The notes below the pieces were generated by a model. It was not told where the DNA came from. It did no database searches and saw nothing but the letters and a program-made list of their open reading frames with translations. The position numbers were made by a program, and so were the translations under genes. Positions 42,318 to 53,147 of a DNA stretch of 56,283 bases are shown in pieces. Numbering within the stretch: position 1 is the stretch's first letter; every line of letters begins with the position of its first letter. Source of the stretch: Vulcanisaeta distributa JCM 11213 (GTDB lineage Archaea; Thermoproteota; Thermoprotei; Thermoproteales; Thermocladiaceae); the NCBI GenBank assembly GCA_001316125.1, contig BBCS01000011.1:1-56283 (forward strand), in the 5' to 3' direction.

Positions 42318-43203
42318 TCATACGTTCATTAAATCATCAATCATCTTCTTACCATTTATCAATAACCATCCATCCACATCACTCTTTATATCACCCCCCC
42401 TATTCTCATACCTACGCAGTAGGGCGTTAAGTAATGCCTTACCATCAAGTGTCTTAACATGGAGTTCCTTACTGAAGTACCTATTAACATTCTCGATATC
42501 CCTAAGTAGGAACTCAATGGCATTCGGGTGGTTCATCTTCACGGCGCTACCCCCAATCAATAATCACTAATTCATCACCAGTATTGACAATATTGAACTC
42601 ACTTAAGTCTGCATGGATTATCCTACCCAAAATGAATGCCCTCTCTATGTACTTAATTATCGTTAAATAGGCAGACTCAGGATCCTCTGGTGGTGCGTCC
42701 TTAATCAACGGTGCCGGTACACCACTAGCTCCCCCCCTGTAGCTTATAAATTCCATTACCAGGATATTCCTATTGAAGGTTATTGGCTTAGGCACCCTAA
42801 CACCTGCATTGTATGCATCATTCAAATTACTGAACTCCTTCCTGCACCAATACTCAATGAGCTTTCTCGTATTCGTAATCTTAATGCTTGTGAAACGTGG
42901 ATCACCAAGCAGGTACTTATACCTACCCCCCCTAATGAATTGGGCTGTGGATGTATAAAATATCTTTAAAGCTATATCAGTACCATCAGGTGCCTTAGCC
43001 CATATTACCTTAGCCTCCTTACCCTGCGCAACTGGTCCATAAACCTCATCAACAATGCGCCTATTCATTAACTCCCTCAGGGCATCTATTGTGTATTGAT
43101 TAAAAACGTCATCAACAGTCTTTAATTGATCAATATCCTTTATCCTAAACCTCCTACTCTCCACTCTCTCCCGAATAATCCTATCAACGTCGTGATTACC
43201 CAC
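42318..43203 (-). pseudogene. rio1: RIO1-type serine/threonine kinase (one-base frame break)
   Basis: Atypical kinase acting in small-subunit ribosome maturation. EVYGPVAQGKEAKVIWA (glycine-loop analogue), ALKIFYTST with the catalytic Lys, FIRG-RYKYLLGDPRF, ILVMEFI hinge, ILGRIIHADLSEFNIV (catalytic Asp and Asn), and LVIIDWG (metal Asp). The frame breaks at the C5 run 42550-42554; four bases give IDWGSAVKMNHPNA, the conserved continuation, and the C-terminal helices end at 42318. C7 runs at 42394, 42731 and 42926 add a Gly each. It is divergent from the kor genes. Confidence 0.88.
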
Positions 43204-43367
43204 TGAGGTAATGAATAATGCAGCACTTTATATATCAGTTTGGTCCGTAAGATTCGTTTTGCTTACTTTCATGGAAAATATTCTAATGAATTCAATATAT
43301 AGAAATGAATTAAAATGTATACAAAAGGATAAAGTTAATAGGTATTGTACGATTGAAGAAGAAAAAG

Positions 43368-43377
43368 ATTTAAAAGT
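43368..43377 (+). promoter_or_regulatory. TATA box of the kor-hdr-etf cluster
   Basis: ATTTAAAAGT about 29 nt before the ATG at 43406. It is the only promoter-like element I see ahead of korD, so it may drive at least korDAB. Confidence 0.45.
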
Positions 43378-43405
43378 ATTTCTAATGAAAAATAATTTAG
43401 GAAAT

Positions 43406-43720
43406 ATGGCTTTAGTTCAGCAAGATGAGACGTGGTTCATGCGTAGGCTCGTTAACCTCCATAAGATGAAGAGACCAATTGGTAAGATTATCGTTAACCC
43501 AGATCTTTGCAAGGATTGCAAGTTCTGCATTGAGTTTTGCCCTAACGGAGTTCTTGAGGAGTCTAAGGACGTTAATTTCAAGGGTTATCACTACCCAGTT
43601 GTTAAGCCAGGTAAGGAGCTTGACTGTGTAGCCTGCAGAATGTGTGAGAAGGTTTGCCCTGACTTCGCGATCACGGTTGTCTCTGAGGAATACATAACAT
43701 ATGATAAGTACTACGGGGTG
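43406..43720 (+). CDS. korD: 2-oxoacid:ferredoxin oxidoreductase delta subunit (ferredoxin), fused as written to KorA
   Basis: A two-cluster ferredoxin: CKDCKFCIEFCPNG and CVACRMCEKVCPD each provide CxxCxxCxxxCP ligands for a [4Fe-4S] cluster. It passes electrons from the TPP/iron-sulfur core to free ferredoxin. The frame runs on without a stop into KorA through GGGG at 43715-43718. If that run were three G, KorD would end with TGA at 43719-43721 and KorA would start at the overlapping GTG (GTGA), the normal operon style. ATG at 43406 is chosen because it follows the TATA box; the longer frame back to 43211 lies in AT-rich spacer. Confidence 0.8.
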
Positions 43721-44925
43721 AGTAGGCATGCCCACGGTGCTGAGCTCTATAAGAAGGACCTGGATAAACTGTTAAGGCCTGGCATTCACTTCCTGGATGG
43801 CAATACAGCGGTTGCTGAGGGTGCAATAACAGCTGGTTGCAGGTTTTACGCTGGTTATCCAATAACCCCCCCATCAAATGAAATAGCGGAGTACATGTCG
43901 TATAGATTACCGCAGGTTAGTGGTAAGTTCATTCAAATGGAGGATGAGATAGGCAGTATAATGGCCGTGCTCGGGGGGGCATCAGCGGCGGGGGGGGTTA
44001 AGTCAATGACTGCGACGTCGGGTCCAGGCTTCTCATTAATGCAAGAGGAGATTGGACTTGGCTCAATGCTTGAAATACCGGCGGTAATAGTCAATGTAAT
44101 GAGGGCTGGCCCATCAACTGGAATACCAACATTGCTTGGGCAGGGTGATATACTGCAGGCTAAGTATGGCTCGCATGGTGATTACGAGATAGTGGCATAC
44201 TTACCCGCTAACCCTCAGGAGGCCTTTGACTTCACGATAAAGGCATTTAACATGGCTGAGAAGTACAGGGTCGTTGCCATTGTGCTCTCCGATCAATTAG
44301 TTGGGCATATGTATGGTAAGGTTAGAGTTCCTGAGTTTGATGAAATAGAGATTATCGAGAGGCCGAAGCCCACGGTACCCCCCCAGACCAGTACTTACCC
44401 TATGATAGCAGGTACCTGGTACCACCAATGGCAATAGCGGGTACTGGTTATAGGGTTAACAATGAGTCATTGACACACACTGATAAGGGATACCCAACAA
44501 CCGATAAGGATGCATCATTTAAGTTGGTGATGAGGCTTGTACGTAAAATTAGGGAGAATGAAAAGGAAATAGCCGAGTGGGAGGAGTACATGCTTGATGA
44601 TGCGGAGTACGTTATTGTGTCTTACGGCTCAACATCAGGTTCCGTGAGAAGGGCAATAAAGGTGTTGAGGACGCAGGGCTATAGAGTCGGCATGCTCAGG
44701 CCAAAGACGGCATGGCCATTCCCTGGTTGGATAGTGGAAAAACTGTCCTCGAGGGGGGGTGTTCAGAAGTTCATAACTGTGGAGGTGAACATGGGTAAGA
44801 TGTACCACGTGGTTAGGGAGTTCTCTAGGGGGGGTGTTCCTGTGGAACATATACCTTACGCCCCCGGTTATATCCCTGACCCTGACTATGTGATAAATAA
44901 TGTAAGGAAGGTGATCGAAGGATGA
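43718..44925 (+). pseudogene. korA: 2-oxoacid:ferredoxin oxidoreductase alpha subunit (frameshifted)
   Basis: Catalytic-core subunit of the 2-oxoglutarate-type oxidoreductase. GNTAVAEGAITAGCRFYAGYPITP, then MEDEIGSIMAVLG, SMTATSGPGFSLMQEEIG, AGPSTGIPTLLGQGDI and YGSHGDYEIVAYLPANPQEAF are the family blocks. The second frame holds the C-terminal part with YVIVSYGSTSGSVRRAI and VEVNMGKMYHVVREF. One C is lost near 44413 (GTLVPPMAIAGTG restored). Runs at 43866 (ITPP for ITP), 43974 and 43990 change invariant motifs. It overlaps korB by 4 nt (ATGA). Confidence 0.88.
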
Positions 44926-45764
44926 GCATGGAGGCTGAGGTAACGACCGCAGGAATTAAGGTGGAACTACCTAAGTCCTATGAGGATATTAAGGACTTAA
45001 TAAGGATCGATAGACTACCGCACATTTGGTGTCCCGGCTGTGGATTAGGGATCTTACTAAAGCTATTGGCTAGGGCCATAAAGAATTCAGGAATACCCGT
45101 TGAAAAGCACGTGATAGTCACAGGCATAGGCTGTACAGGTAGGCTTGGCGGGTATCTAAAGCTTGATGCGTACCATGTAACACACGGTAGGGCCATACCC
45201 TTTGCCGTCGGACTAAAGATGGCAAATCCTGAGCTTGAGGTAACCGTAGTTGGCGGTGATGGTGATATCCTCGCTATTGGCGGTAATCACTTCATACACG
45301 CGGCTAGGAGGAATGACGACATCAACGTAATAATAGTAAACAATTTCATCTACGGAATGACGGGCGGCCAGTACAGCCCAACCACGCCTAAGGGCGCTAA
45401 GACGACGACATCCCCCCCATATGGTCATTATGAGAATCCATTCAACGTACCATTACTGGCATATGCTGCGGGGGGGGCCTCATACGTGGCTAGGTGGACG
45501 GTCCTTCATCAGAATGAGCTTTATCAATCTCTCCTCGAGATGTTTAAAGTTAAGGGCTTCGCGGTCATTGAGGTACTATCACCCTGCATTATTTATACCG
45601 ATAGAAATGCCATGGGTGATGCCGTAGATTTAATGAAAATATTAAAGGAGAGACCCGTGATAGATCATAACGCAAACCTAGCTGATCTAGACATTGACTT
45701 CAGCATGAAGAAGATTATCCTGGGAAATTTTGTGAAAAGAGAGAGACCAATATCGTACGGATAG
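44922..45764 (+). CDS. korB: 2-oxoacid:ferredoxin oxidoreductase beta subunit
   Basis: Thiamine-diphosphate subunit, 280 residues, frame intact. WCPGCGLGILLKLLARAI carries two Cys of its [4Fe-4S] cluster; TGIGCTGRLGGYL and DAYHVTHGRAIPFAVGLK follow; VVGGDGDILAIGGNHFIHAARRN is the TPP/Mg motif; IYGMTGGQYSPTTPKGAKT binds substrate. The set fits 2-oxoglutarate or broad 2-oxoacid enzymes rather than pyruvate-specific ones, but substrate is not certain. C7 at 45412 gives TSPPYG for TSPYG, and G8 at 45470 gives AAGGASYVAR for AAGASYVAR, each one residue over the family consensus. Confidence 0.9.
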   Translation: MSMEAEVTTAGIKVELPKSYEDIKDLIRIDRLPHIWCPGCGLGILLKLLARAIKNSGIPVEKHVIVTGIGCTGRLGGYLKLDAYHVTHGRAIPFAVGLKMANPELEVTVVGGDGDILAIGGNHFIHAARRNDDINVIIVNNFIYGMTGGQYSPTTPKGAKTTTSPPYGHYENPFNVPLLAYAAGGASYVARWTVLHQNELYQSLLEMFKVKGFAVIEVLSPCIIYTDRNAMGDAVDLMKILKERPVIDHNANLADLDIDFSMKKIILGNFVKRERPISYG

Positions 45765-45875
45765 TGATCATAGATTTTAAACATTTTTCTTATAATTACG
45801 TATAATTTAAAATAATTTTTGTCAAATTAGAATAAAATTTATTAAGGTTTCATAATTATTTATTAATAGAAAAAT

Positions 45876-46472
45876 ATGCAACAACAGCTCGACCAAATAC
45901 GTATCAGGCTTATGGGGGGGCTTGGTGGTCATGGCATAGTCTTCGCTGGTAGGCTGCTCGGCATGGCAGCCGCAATGGGTGGTCTTGACTCGATATTAAC
46001 AATAACGTATAGTCCTGAGCAGAGGGGGGGTGGCTGGTCTAGGGCTGATCTCATAATAGCTAAGGAGATGGTTGATTATCCGCTCATTGACGAAGCTGAC
46101 ATATTCCTCGCAACCACACAGCAGGCATTTAACCTGGAGTTCAAGAGTCTCCGTAAAGGCGGTGTATTCATCTATGAGAGTACCATCTATAAACCGATGA
46201 TTCAAAATACTAATGATTATATGATAATTCCTGTACCTGCAACGGAAATCGCCGAGAAGGTAACAGGCAGGAGATTAACAATGAACGTAGTTTTAGTAGG
46301 TGTCATAACGGCTGTTCTTGAGCCGTTATTGAAGGAGGACTACATAATTAATGCAATAAGGAACATGACTAGGAGAGCTGGTAAACTCGATGCTTCGATT
46401 CAGGAAATGAACATAAAGGCATTCCAGGCAGGCCTTGATTATGGTAGGAAGTACCTACAGGGGTTAAGGTGA
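45876..46472 (+). CDS. korC: 2-oxoacid:ferredoxin oxidoreductase gamma subunit
   Basis: A 198-residue subunit completing the KorDABC enzyme. IRIRLMG(G)LGGHGIVFAGRLLGMAA and TITYSPEQRG(G)GWSRADLIIAKE are the gamma-family signatures, and the C-terminus ends in a helix with KAFQAGLDYGRKY. A 111-nt AT-rich gap separates it from korB and may contain its own promoter. G7 runs at 45914 and 46024 each add a Gly. The next gene starts within a few bases, so korC and the giant HdrA gene are co-transcribed. Confidence 0.88.
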   Translation: MQQQLDQIRIRLMGGLGGHGIVFAGRLLGMAAAMGGLDSILTITYSPEQRGGGWSRADLIIAKEMVDYPLIDEADIFLATTQQAFNLEFKSLRKGGVFIYESTIYKPMIQNTNDYMIIPVPATEIAEKVTGRRLTMNVVLVGVITAVLEPLLKEDYIINAIRNMTRRAGKLDASIQEMNIKAFQAGLDYGRKYLQGLR

Positions 46473-46476
46473 TTTG

Positions 46477-49400
46477 ATGCCGACCAATAGAATACTTATC
46501 CTGGGCGGTGGTATTGCTGGTATTGAGGCTGCACTGGCCTTAGCTAATATGGGTTATAGGGTTACGCTTGTTGAGAAGTCCCCGGCCATCGGCGGTAAGA
46601 TGGCAATGCTCGACAAGACATTCCCAACCCTCGACTGCTCAATATGCATAGAAGGACCATTAATAAGTGATGTTGCGAGACACCCATACATTGAATTACT
46701 CGCCCCCGCTGAATTACTTGATTTAGCCGGGTCGCCGGGTGATTTTAAGGCTAGGATCCTCGTTAAACCAAGGTACGTAACTGATGACTGTACCAAGTGT
46801 GGTCAATGCGAGGAAGTATGTCCGGTAATCGTCCCTAGTGAATTCGAAGCAGGTATTGGCGCCAGGAAGGCGATATACCTACCATTCCCACAGGCCGAGC
46901 CTGGAATATACATGCTCGACATTGACCATTGCCTAAATAAGCCGCCGAATTACTTCCCATGTGATAGGTGTGCTAAGGCGTGTGATAGGAATGCCATAAT
47001 ATACACAATGATGCCTAAGGTCATAGAGCGTGACGTTGCTGCCGTAATCGTGTCGACAGGTTTCGAGTTAGAGAAGGGTGACGTACTCGGGGGGGATTAT
47101 GGCTATGGTAAGTACATGGATATCGTCACATCACTTGAGTTCGAGAGACTTGTCAATGCATCAGGACCATCTAGTGGTGTCGTTGTTAAGCCGAGCACTG
47201 GTGAGGAACCCGAGAATATACTTCTTGTGTCCTGCGTTGGCTCTAGGAACAATAAGTATAATGATTATTGCTCCGGATTCTGCTGCACATACTTGCTTAA
47301 GCAGGGTATTTATGCCAAGGTGCTCCATGGCATTAAGAACGTCACAATAATGTACATGAATGACGTCAGAACCTACGGTAAGGGTTTCGAAAGCTTCTTC
47401 GATAGAGCTCAAGGAGGGTATAAACATTGTTTGGGGTAGGCCGGAAGTCCTTGGCGAGAGGAATGGTAAGATCGTTGTTAGGTTCGAGGATACGAGGAAT
47501 AAGAAGGTCGTTGTAAATGAGTATGACATGGTCGTACTAGCGCCCTCCGTAAAGCCTGTGGGCGATATGAATAAGTTAAGTAAAATACTAAATATATCAT
47601 TAAATAGGGTTGGTTTCGTAAAGACCGACCCAGCTAACCCAACATTAACGACGAGGCCTGGAATCTTTGTAGCCGGTTCAGCGAGTGGCCCTAGGGATAT
47701 TTCGGAGTCCGTGGTTACCGGGTTAGCCGCTGCGGTGCAGGCGATTAGGTATGCAAGTCCTGGGGGGGTGATTGAGGAGGAGAAGTATGAGGAGACCATA
47801 GAGCCATACCCAATTAGGTCGGGGTCTTCGTCTGTCATTGTGGTACGAACATAGCTGGTGTCGCTGACGTACCCGCATTAGTGGAGGCTGCTAAACAAAT
47901 GCCTGACGTAGTTCATGCAGAGGATCTCCAATTTGCATGCGCGAAATCATCACTAGATAGGATAACCCAGGTGATTAAGGAGAAGAAATTGAATAGGGTA
48001 GTCGTTGCATCATGTTCGCCAGTCACGCACTTGAGGTTTTTCCAGGATTCTGCGAGGAGGGCTGGTCTTAATCCGTACCTCGTGGAGATGGCGAACATTA
48101 GGAACCTGGATACGTGGGTCCACAACGATAGGAAGGTGGCCACAGAAAAGGCAAAAGACATGATAAAAATGGCCGTGGCCAAGGTCCACCATATGATGCC
48201 CCCTACAGACAATAAAGTTACCTGTGATTAAGAGGGCTTTAGTTGTTGGTTGCGGTCCTGCGGGGGGGCTAGCGGCAGCCACGGGATTAGCCGGCGCAGG
48301 CATTGAGACCATACTCATCGAGAAGGCTGATGAGTGCGGTGGCATGCTTAGGCGCCTGAATAGGCTTGAACCTGAGGGTATTGAGGCTAGGAAGTTACTT
48401 GATAGGATGGTTGAGGAGGCTAAGGAGGTTGGTGTTAAGTTCATGCTTGGGACGACCATTAAGGACGTGTCTGGCTTTACGGGTAACTTCCACGTTGTCC
48501 TGAGCAATGGCGTTGAGCTTGACGTGGGGGGGGCAATAATAGTTGCCACGGGCGCCAAGCCCTATGTACCAACGGAGTTTAACTATGGTAAGGATCCAAG
48601 GGTATTAACAACGCTGGACCTTGAAAATGGTAAGACCGTCGATGGTAAGAACGTGGCAATAATAAACTGCGTTGGTTCCAGGACCAGTGGTAGGGGATGT
48701 TCAAGGTATTGCTGTGCGGTGGGTCTTAGTAAGGCAATTGAATTGAGGAGCAGGGTAAGAACGTAGTCCTAATCTATAGGGATATAATGGGCGTGGATCC
48801 TGAGGTTGAGGACCTATATAAGAAGGCTAGGGATGCCGGCGTGCTCTTCATTAGGATTCCTAGGAAGGCTGAGTTAACCGAGGCCATAAGAATGGATACC
48901 AATAAGTTAATAGTCCACGACGTTGAGTTAGGGGGGATGATGTTGAGGTGCCATTTGACAACGTAATCCTCAACATAGGCCTAGTGCCCAGCGAAGATAC
49001 TGACGAGGCCTCTAAGATCCTGAGGCTCTCTAAGGATCAGGAGGGCTTCCTTATGGAGGCCCACCCGAAGCTCGGCCCAGTGGATACGATGACCCCCCCA
49101 GGAATATTCATAGCCGGGGGGGCGGCTAGGGGGGGTCCGAAGAATGTGGCCGAGGCCATCGCCGAGGCTACGCAGCCGCCTCAAGGGCGTTAATGATGCT
49201 TGCCCAGGGTTATGTCACAAAGGAACCGTTCATACCGAAGTTTGACTGGTCCAAGTGCACTAAGTGCGGTCTCTGTATTAAGGCTTGTCCATATGGCGCA
49301 ATTAGGGGGTGTTCCGGGTAAATGGATTGAGCACATACCAGCTGCCTGCCAGGGTTGTGGTGCGTGTGTGGCTGAGTGTCCACAGGATGCTATAACGCTT

Positions 49401-49883
49401 GATGCCTTGAGCATGATGCTATTTTGGCTCAGGTTGAGGCTGCTTTGGCTGAGGAGCCTGAGAAGAAGGTAATAATGTTTACGTGTGCTTATTGTTCATA
49501 TTGGGCCGCTGATAATGCTGGCATATTTAAGATGCAGTATCCACCTACGCGAGGATCATTAGGCTTCAGTGCAGTTCTAGGTTGGCTTGGAGGCATGTTA
49601 AGCGTGCTTTTGAGCTTGGTGCTGCCGGTGTCTTCGTGACTGGTTGTAGCTTGGTGACTGCCACTACATAACGGCCAACTACAACACGGTCAGGAGATTC
49701 GAAAACTGGAAAAAGAGACTCAAAAACATAGGCGTTAGGGATGAGAGGTTCCAGTTAAGGCTGTTTGGTGCGCCTGATGTTGTCGACCTTGTTGAGGCTA
49801 TGAAGGAGGCTGAGAGGGTTGTTAAGTCAGTGACCAAGGAGGAGATTGAAATGACGAAACAAAGAATCAAGCAATTAAGGTGA
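46477..49883 (+). pseudogene. Fused HdrA-HdrA-MvhD protein (multiply frameshifted)
   Basis: Joined frames give one chain of about 1130 residues. Module 1: FAD motif ILILGGGIAGIEAALALA, TLDCSICIEGP, a ferredoxin CTKCGQCEEVCP, CDRCAKACD and CVGSR...YCSGFCC; it lacks the usual N-terminal CHCG domain. Module 2, directly continuous (joint at 47820, one G missing): VFVCHCGTNIAGV, VVASCSPVTHLRFF, FAD motif VVGCGPAG-LAAATGLA, SRYCC and two clusters CTKCGLCIKACP and CQGCGACVAECP. Module 3: MvhD-like CAYCSYWAAD and GC-x-x-GDCHYI. Breaks near 47415, 47820, 48225, 48765, 48931 (G6 for four), 49175, 49304 (G5 for four), 49415 and 49540-49660. HdrA proteins perform flavin-based electron bifurcation; MvhD passes electrons to HdrA. 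Confidence 0.85.
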
Positions 49884-51021
49884 TGGGAATGCCGGTAGCC
49901 GTTAACTTCGAGCTCAGGGAGGAACTACATAAGTTAGTACCCACTCTAAGCCTCTGTTACCAATGTGGCACCTGCAGCACGTACTGCCCAATAACTGATG
50001 AGTCCTATAACATAAGGCTCATCGTTAAGAAGGCTCAGCTTGGTGTTGTTGATCCAAAGGACTTTAAAGTCATTTGGGACTGTGTTACCTGCGGCACCTG
50101 CCAAGCCCTATGTCCCAATAATGTTGAGATCGTTAATCTCGTGGAGGTTATTAGGACCATGGCCATGAAGTCCAAGGTCTTTCCAACAAAGATCAATGAA
50201 ATACTCTGGAAGATATACGAGAATCAGAACCCATGGGGGGGTTACACCGTCACTGATAAGAGGAGGTTCCTAGCCCAATTCAGTAGTTTAATTAATAATG
50301 AGAATCCAGACGTTGTAATATACCCATGCTGCCTATCGGTTGGTGACCCAAGGCTTCAGAGACATATTAAGGCTTTGATCAGGGTATTGACTAAGGCAGG
50401 CCTTAAGGTGGGTATGTACACTGGTCTGTCCTGCTGCGGCGACATAATACTTCACACAGGCAATAAGGCATTCTATGAGGAATACACCACCAAGCTCAGG
50501 GATTCAATAATGAGTAGTGTTAGGGCTCCAATAATAGTTACACTATCACCACACTGCGAATATGCACTTAAGAAGTATCTTAAGGATGTTAGAGTTGTTC
50601 ACTACGTTGAGCTACTTGATGAGCTTATACGTAGTGGTAAATTGAAGATTGATAAGAAGGCTGATATCACCGTGACTTATCACGACCCATGCTACCTATC
50701 TAAGCATCAAAGGGTTATTGAGGAGCCCAGGAGGGTTATCACATCAATACCAGGGGGGGTTAGGCTTGTTGAGATGGCTCACTCAAGGGAGAAGTCACTG
50801 TGCTGTGGTGCTGGTGGTGGGGGGGGTATAGCCTTGAGACCAGGGTATCCACTGAATTATCAAAACGCAGGTTGAAGGAGGCCGTTGACACAGGCGCCTC
50901 GGTAGTGCTCACGGCATGCACCTACTGCTTCAGGATGCTTGAGGATGCGAATAAGGTCATGAGAACAAACTTAAAGGTTATGGATCTAGTGGAATTTCTA
51001 GATAGTGTTATGGGTGATTAG
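49883..51021 (+). pseudogene. HdrC-HdrB fusion (HdrD-like iron-sulfur protein, frameshifted)
   Basis: About 380 residues. The N-terminal HdrC part has CYQCGTCSTYCP and CVTCGTCQALCP (two [4Fe-4S]). The HdrB part has two CCG domains: YPCCLSVGDPRL...LSCCGD and DPCYLSKH...SLCCGAGGG followed by CTYC, which would hold the non-cubane [4Fe-4S] active site. The frame breaks at the G8 run 50819-50826, where six G restore SLETRVSTELSKRRL. Its ATG overlaps the HdrA-MvhD stop (TGATG). In methanogens HdrD/HdrB reduces CoM-S-S-CoB; here the disulfide or other substrate is unknown. Confidence 0.85.
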
Positions 51022-51022
51022 C

Positions 51023-52008
51023 ATGAGTGAGTGGAGGGGGGGCATATCCGTATTTATCGAGCAGGACAATGGCGAGCTAGAGAGGGCATCACTTGAGATT
51101 TTAACTAGGGCTGGTGAGTTGGGTAGGAAGTTTAATGAGGAGGTTCTCGGCATATTGCTGGGTCATGAAGTTGGTAACCTGGTCCGGGAGTCCTCTAAGT
51201 ATGGCGCCGATAAGCTCATAGCCGTTGACCACCCAGACCTAAGGCATTACAATAGTGATGCCTATACTGAAGTCATGGCATACCTAATCAATAAGTACAG
51301 GCCTAGGTACTTATTGCTGCCAGCACGAGGAATTCCAGGGACCTAGCCGGTAGGTTAGCCGTGAGGTTTAGGACCTGCCTTAGCGCGCACGTGATAATGG
51401 TCGACATAGACGAGAAGGATAGAAAGTTGGTCACGGCCGTACCTGGCTTCGGCGGTAATATAGTCGCCACAGTTGTCTGCACCGGAGGCAAGCCTGAAAT
51501 GGCCACGGTTAGTCCAGGAACTTACGAGGCGAGACCAAGCGATAAGGAGGCTTCGGTTATCATGGAGTCTATCCCAGAAGACTTGGTAAGAAAACGTAGG
51601 ATAGAACTCGTGGAGAAGAAGACCTCACCAATGCCTGACCTATCAAGGGCTGAAAAAGTCGTTGTGGCAGGGCTTGGGACTGGAGGTGATTTGGAGCTGA
51701 TTAAGGAATTCGCAAACCTAATAGGCGCTGCTGTCGGCGTCACAAGACCACTCGCGGACATGGGCATAATGCCCAGGGACTACCAAATAGGCACCACGGG
51801 TGTCTCACTGAGGGCTAAGACCGTATTCGTATTTGGCGCCAGCGGTGCTCCACACTTCGTTTATGGCATTAGGGATTGTGGCACGATAGTCGCGGTTAAT
51901 ACAGATAGGGAGGCGCCGATATTTGAGAATTGTGATTATTGTATTGTGGCTGATTTATTTGATGTGCTTAAGGCATTGATAAAGGAGCTAAGGGGGGGTG
52001 GGAAGTGA
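51023..52008 (+). pseudogene. etfA: Electron transfer flavoprotein alpha subunit (frameshifted)
   Basis: About 328 residues joined. The N-terminal ETF fold has GADKLIAVDHPDLRHYN, YLLLPA(T)RNSRDLAGRLA; the C-terminal FAD domain has VVVAGLGTGGDLELIKEFANLIGAAVGVTRPLADMG, YQIGTTGVSLRAKTVFVFGASGAPHFVYGI and IVAVNTDREAPIFENCDYCIVADLF. One C is lost near 51328. There is no extra N-terminal ferredoxin domain. G7 at 51037 gives WRGGI for WRGI. The start is 1 nt after the HdrD-like gene stop, and the end overlaps etfB (TGATG). Confidence 0.88.
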
Positions 52009-52804
52009 TGGCCCCTCTCAAGAACATCATAGTCACGATGAAGGTAACGCCGAAGCCCGAGGAGATAAGGTTTGACCCAGTCACTAAGACTGTTGATAGG
52101 TCAAAGGCTACAAATGAGATAAACCCAGCTGATAAGAATGCCCTTGAACTCGCGCTGCAGCTTAAGGAGAAGTATGGTGGTAAAGTCATAATACTATCCA
52201 TGGGACCACCATTCTGGGACCAATTCATAAAGATGGGCATAGCCATGGGCGCCGATGACGCAGTTTTAATAAGCGATAGGGCCCTGGGAGGCTCTGATGC
52301 CTTTGTAACGTCAAAGGTGCTTGCGGCCGCTATCAAGAAGATCGGCGATTACTCACTCATCATTACCGGTGAGGAGAGTGAGGATGGTTCAACAGGCCAG
52401 GTACCGCCCGGCATTGCCGAATGGTTGGGGGGGATTCCCGCGGTGACTTACGTCTCTCAGGTTATTGACGTTACTGAGGATTCAATAATCATTAAGAGGA
52501 CTATTAAGGGAGGTTATGAGATTGTTAAGGTCAGGATGCCTGCGGTAATATCCGTGGAGCTCGGCGTGAACACGCCAAGGTTCCCAGACTTTGAGAGGTT
52601 GCAGTGGCCCAGAGCCAATTTAAGACTACGGTATGGGGTATCAAGGACCTTGGGCTTACTGAGGATGAGGTTGGCTTTAAGGGTTCGTTAACCGCCGTTA
52701 CTGAATTAAAGGAGTTGAGACCTCGTGAGCGCCTACGCCAGTTCATTGAGGGTAGTCCTGAGGAAATAGCTAAGGAGCTCATTAAGAGACTTGGCCTAAA
52801 ATGA
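52008..52804 (+). pseudogene. etfB: Electron transfer flavoprotein beta subunit (frameshifted)
   Basis: About 264 residues joined: IIVTMKVTPKPEEIRFD, NEINPADKNALELALQLKEKYGGKV, MGADDAVLISDRALGGSD, SLIITGEESEDGSTGQVPPGIAEWLG and MPAVISVELGVNTPRFP, the nucleotide-binding ETF-beta pattern. One G is lost in TGGGCCC near 52603, after which QSQFKTTVWGIKDLGL and a C-terminal helix follow. G7 at 52427 gives WLGGIPAV for WLGIPAV. It pairs with EtfA; whether its second nucleotide site holds FAD (bifurcating type) or AMP cannot be told by eye. Confidence 0.88.
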
Positions 52805-52806
52805 AA

Positions 52807-53126
52807 TTACCCCGCCAACTCATCTAATTGATTCAAAACATCCGCGTAACCACTTTGCCTTAGCTCATTGACCTCGTTCTTCTCGTACTTATATATTAAA
52901 TCCGCCCTATTTGGTTCGAAGTCCCAGGGTGCAACCAGTATGTAATCACCAACCCTAAGCCACATCTTCTTCCTATACTTACCTGGTATTCTAACGAGTC
53001 TAACCTTACCGTCCTGGCAAACGGCCTTTGCCCTATCATCACCGACGAGTTCAATAACCTTAGCAAGCATTTCGCCTTCCCCCCCAGGCAGTCGCACCTT
53101 ACTACCCTGTTGGTTTTCCTTGGCAT
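52807..53126 (-). CDS. Translation initiation factor aIF1A
   Basis: Archaeal eIF1A homologue (OB fold): VRLPG-EGEMLAKVIELVG, DGKVRLVRIPGKYRKKMWLRVGDYILVAPWDF and a C-terminal NELRQSGYAD. The open frame extends to 53208, but the region 53127-53208 contains a TATA box, so that extension is unlikely. ATG at 53126 fits, one base out of frame: restoring one A in CCAAGG gives MPKENQQGSKVRLP. C7 at 53079 writes PGGEGE for the conserved PGEGE. It is downstream of the NMD3 gene. Confidence 0.85.
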
Positions 53127-53147
53127 CTACGATATTAAATCTCATAC

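Noticed and set aside
43211..43405. N-terminal extension of KorD
   Set aside because: AT-rich spacer-like codons, contains the TATA box, and has no counterpart in ferredoxin-type KorD.
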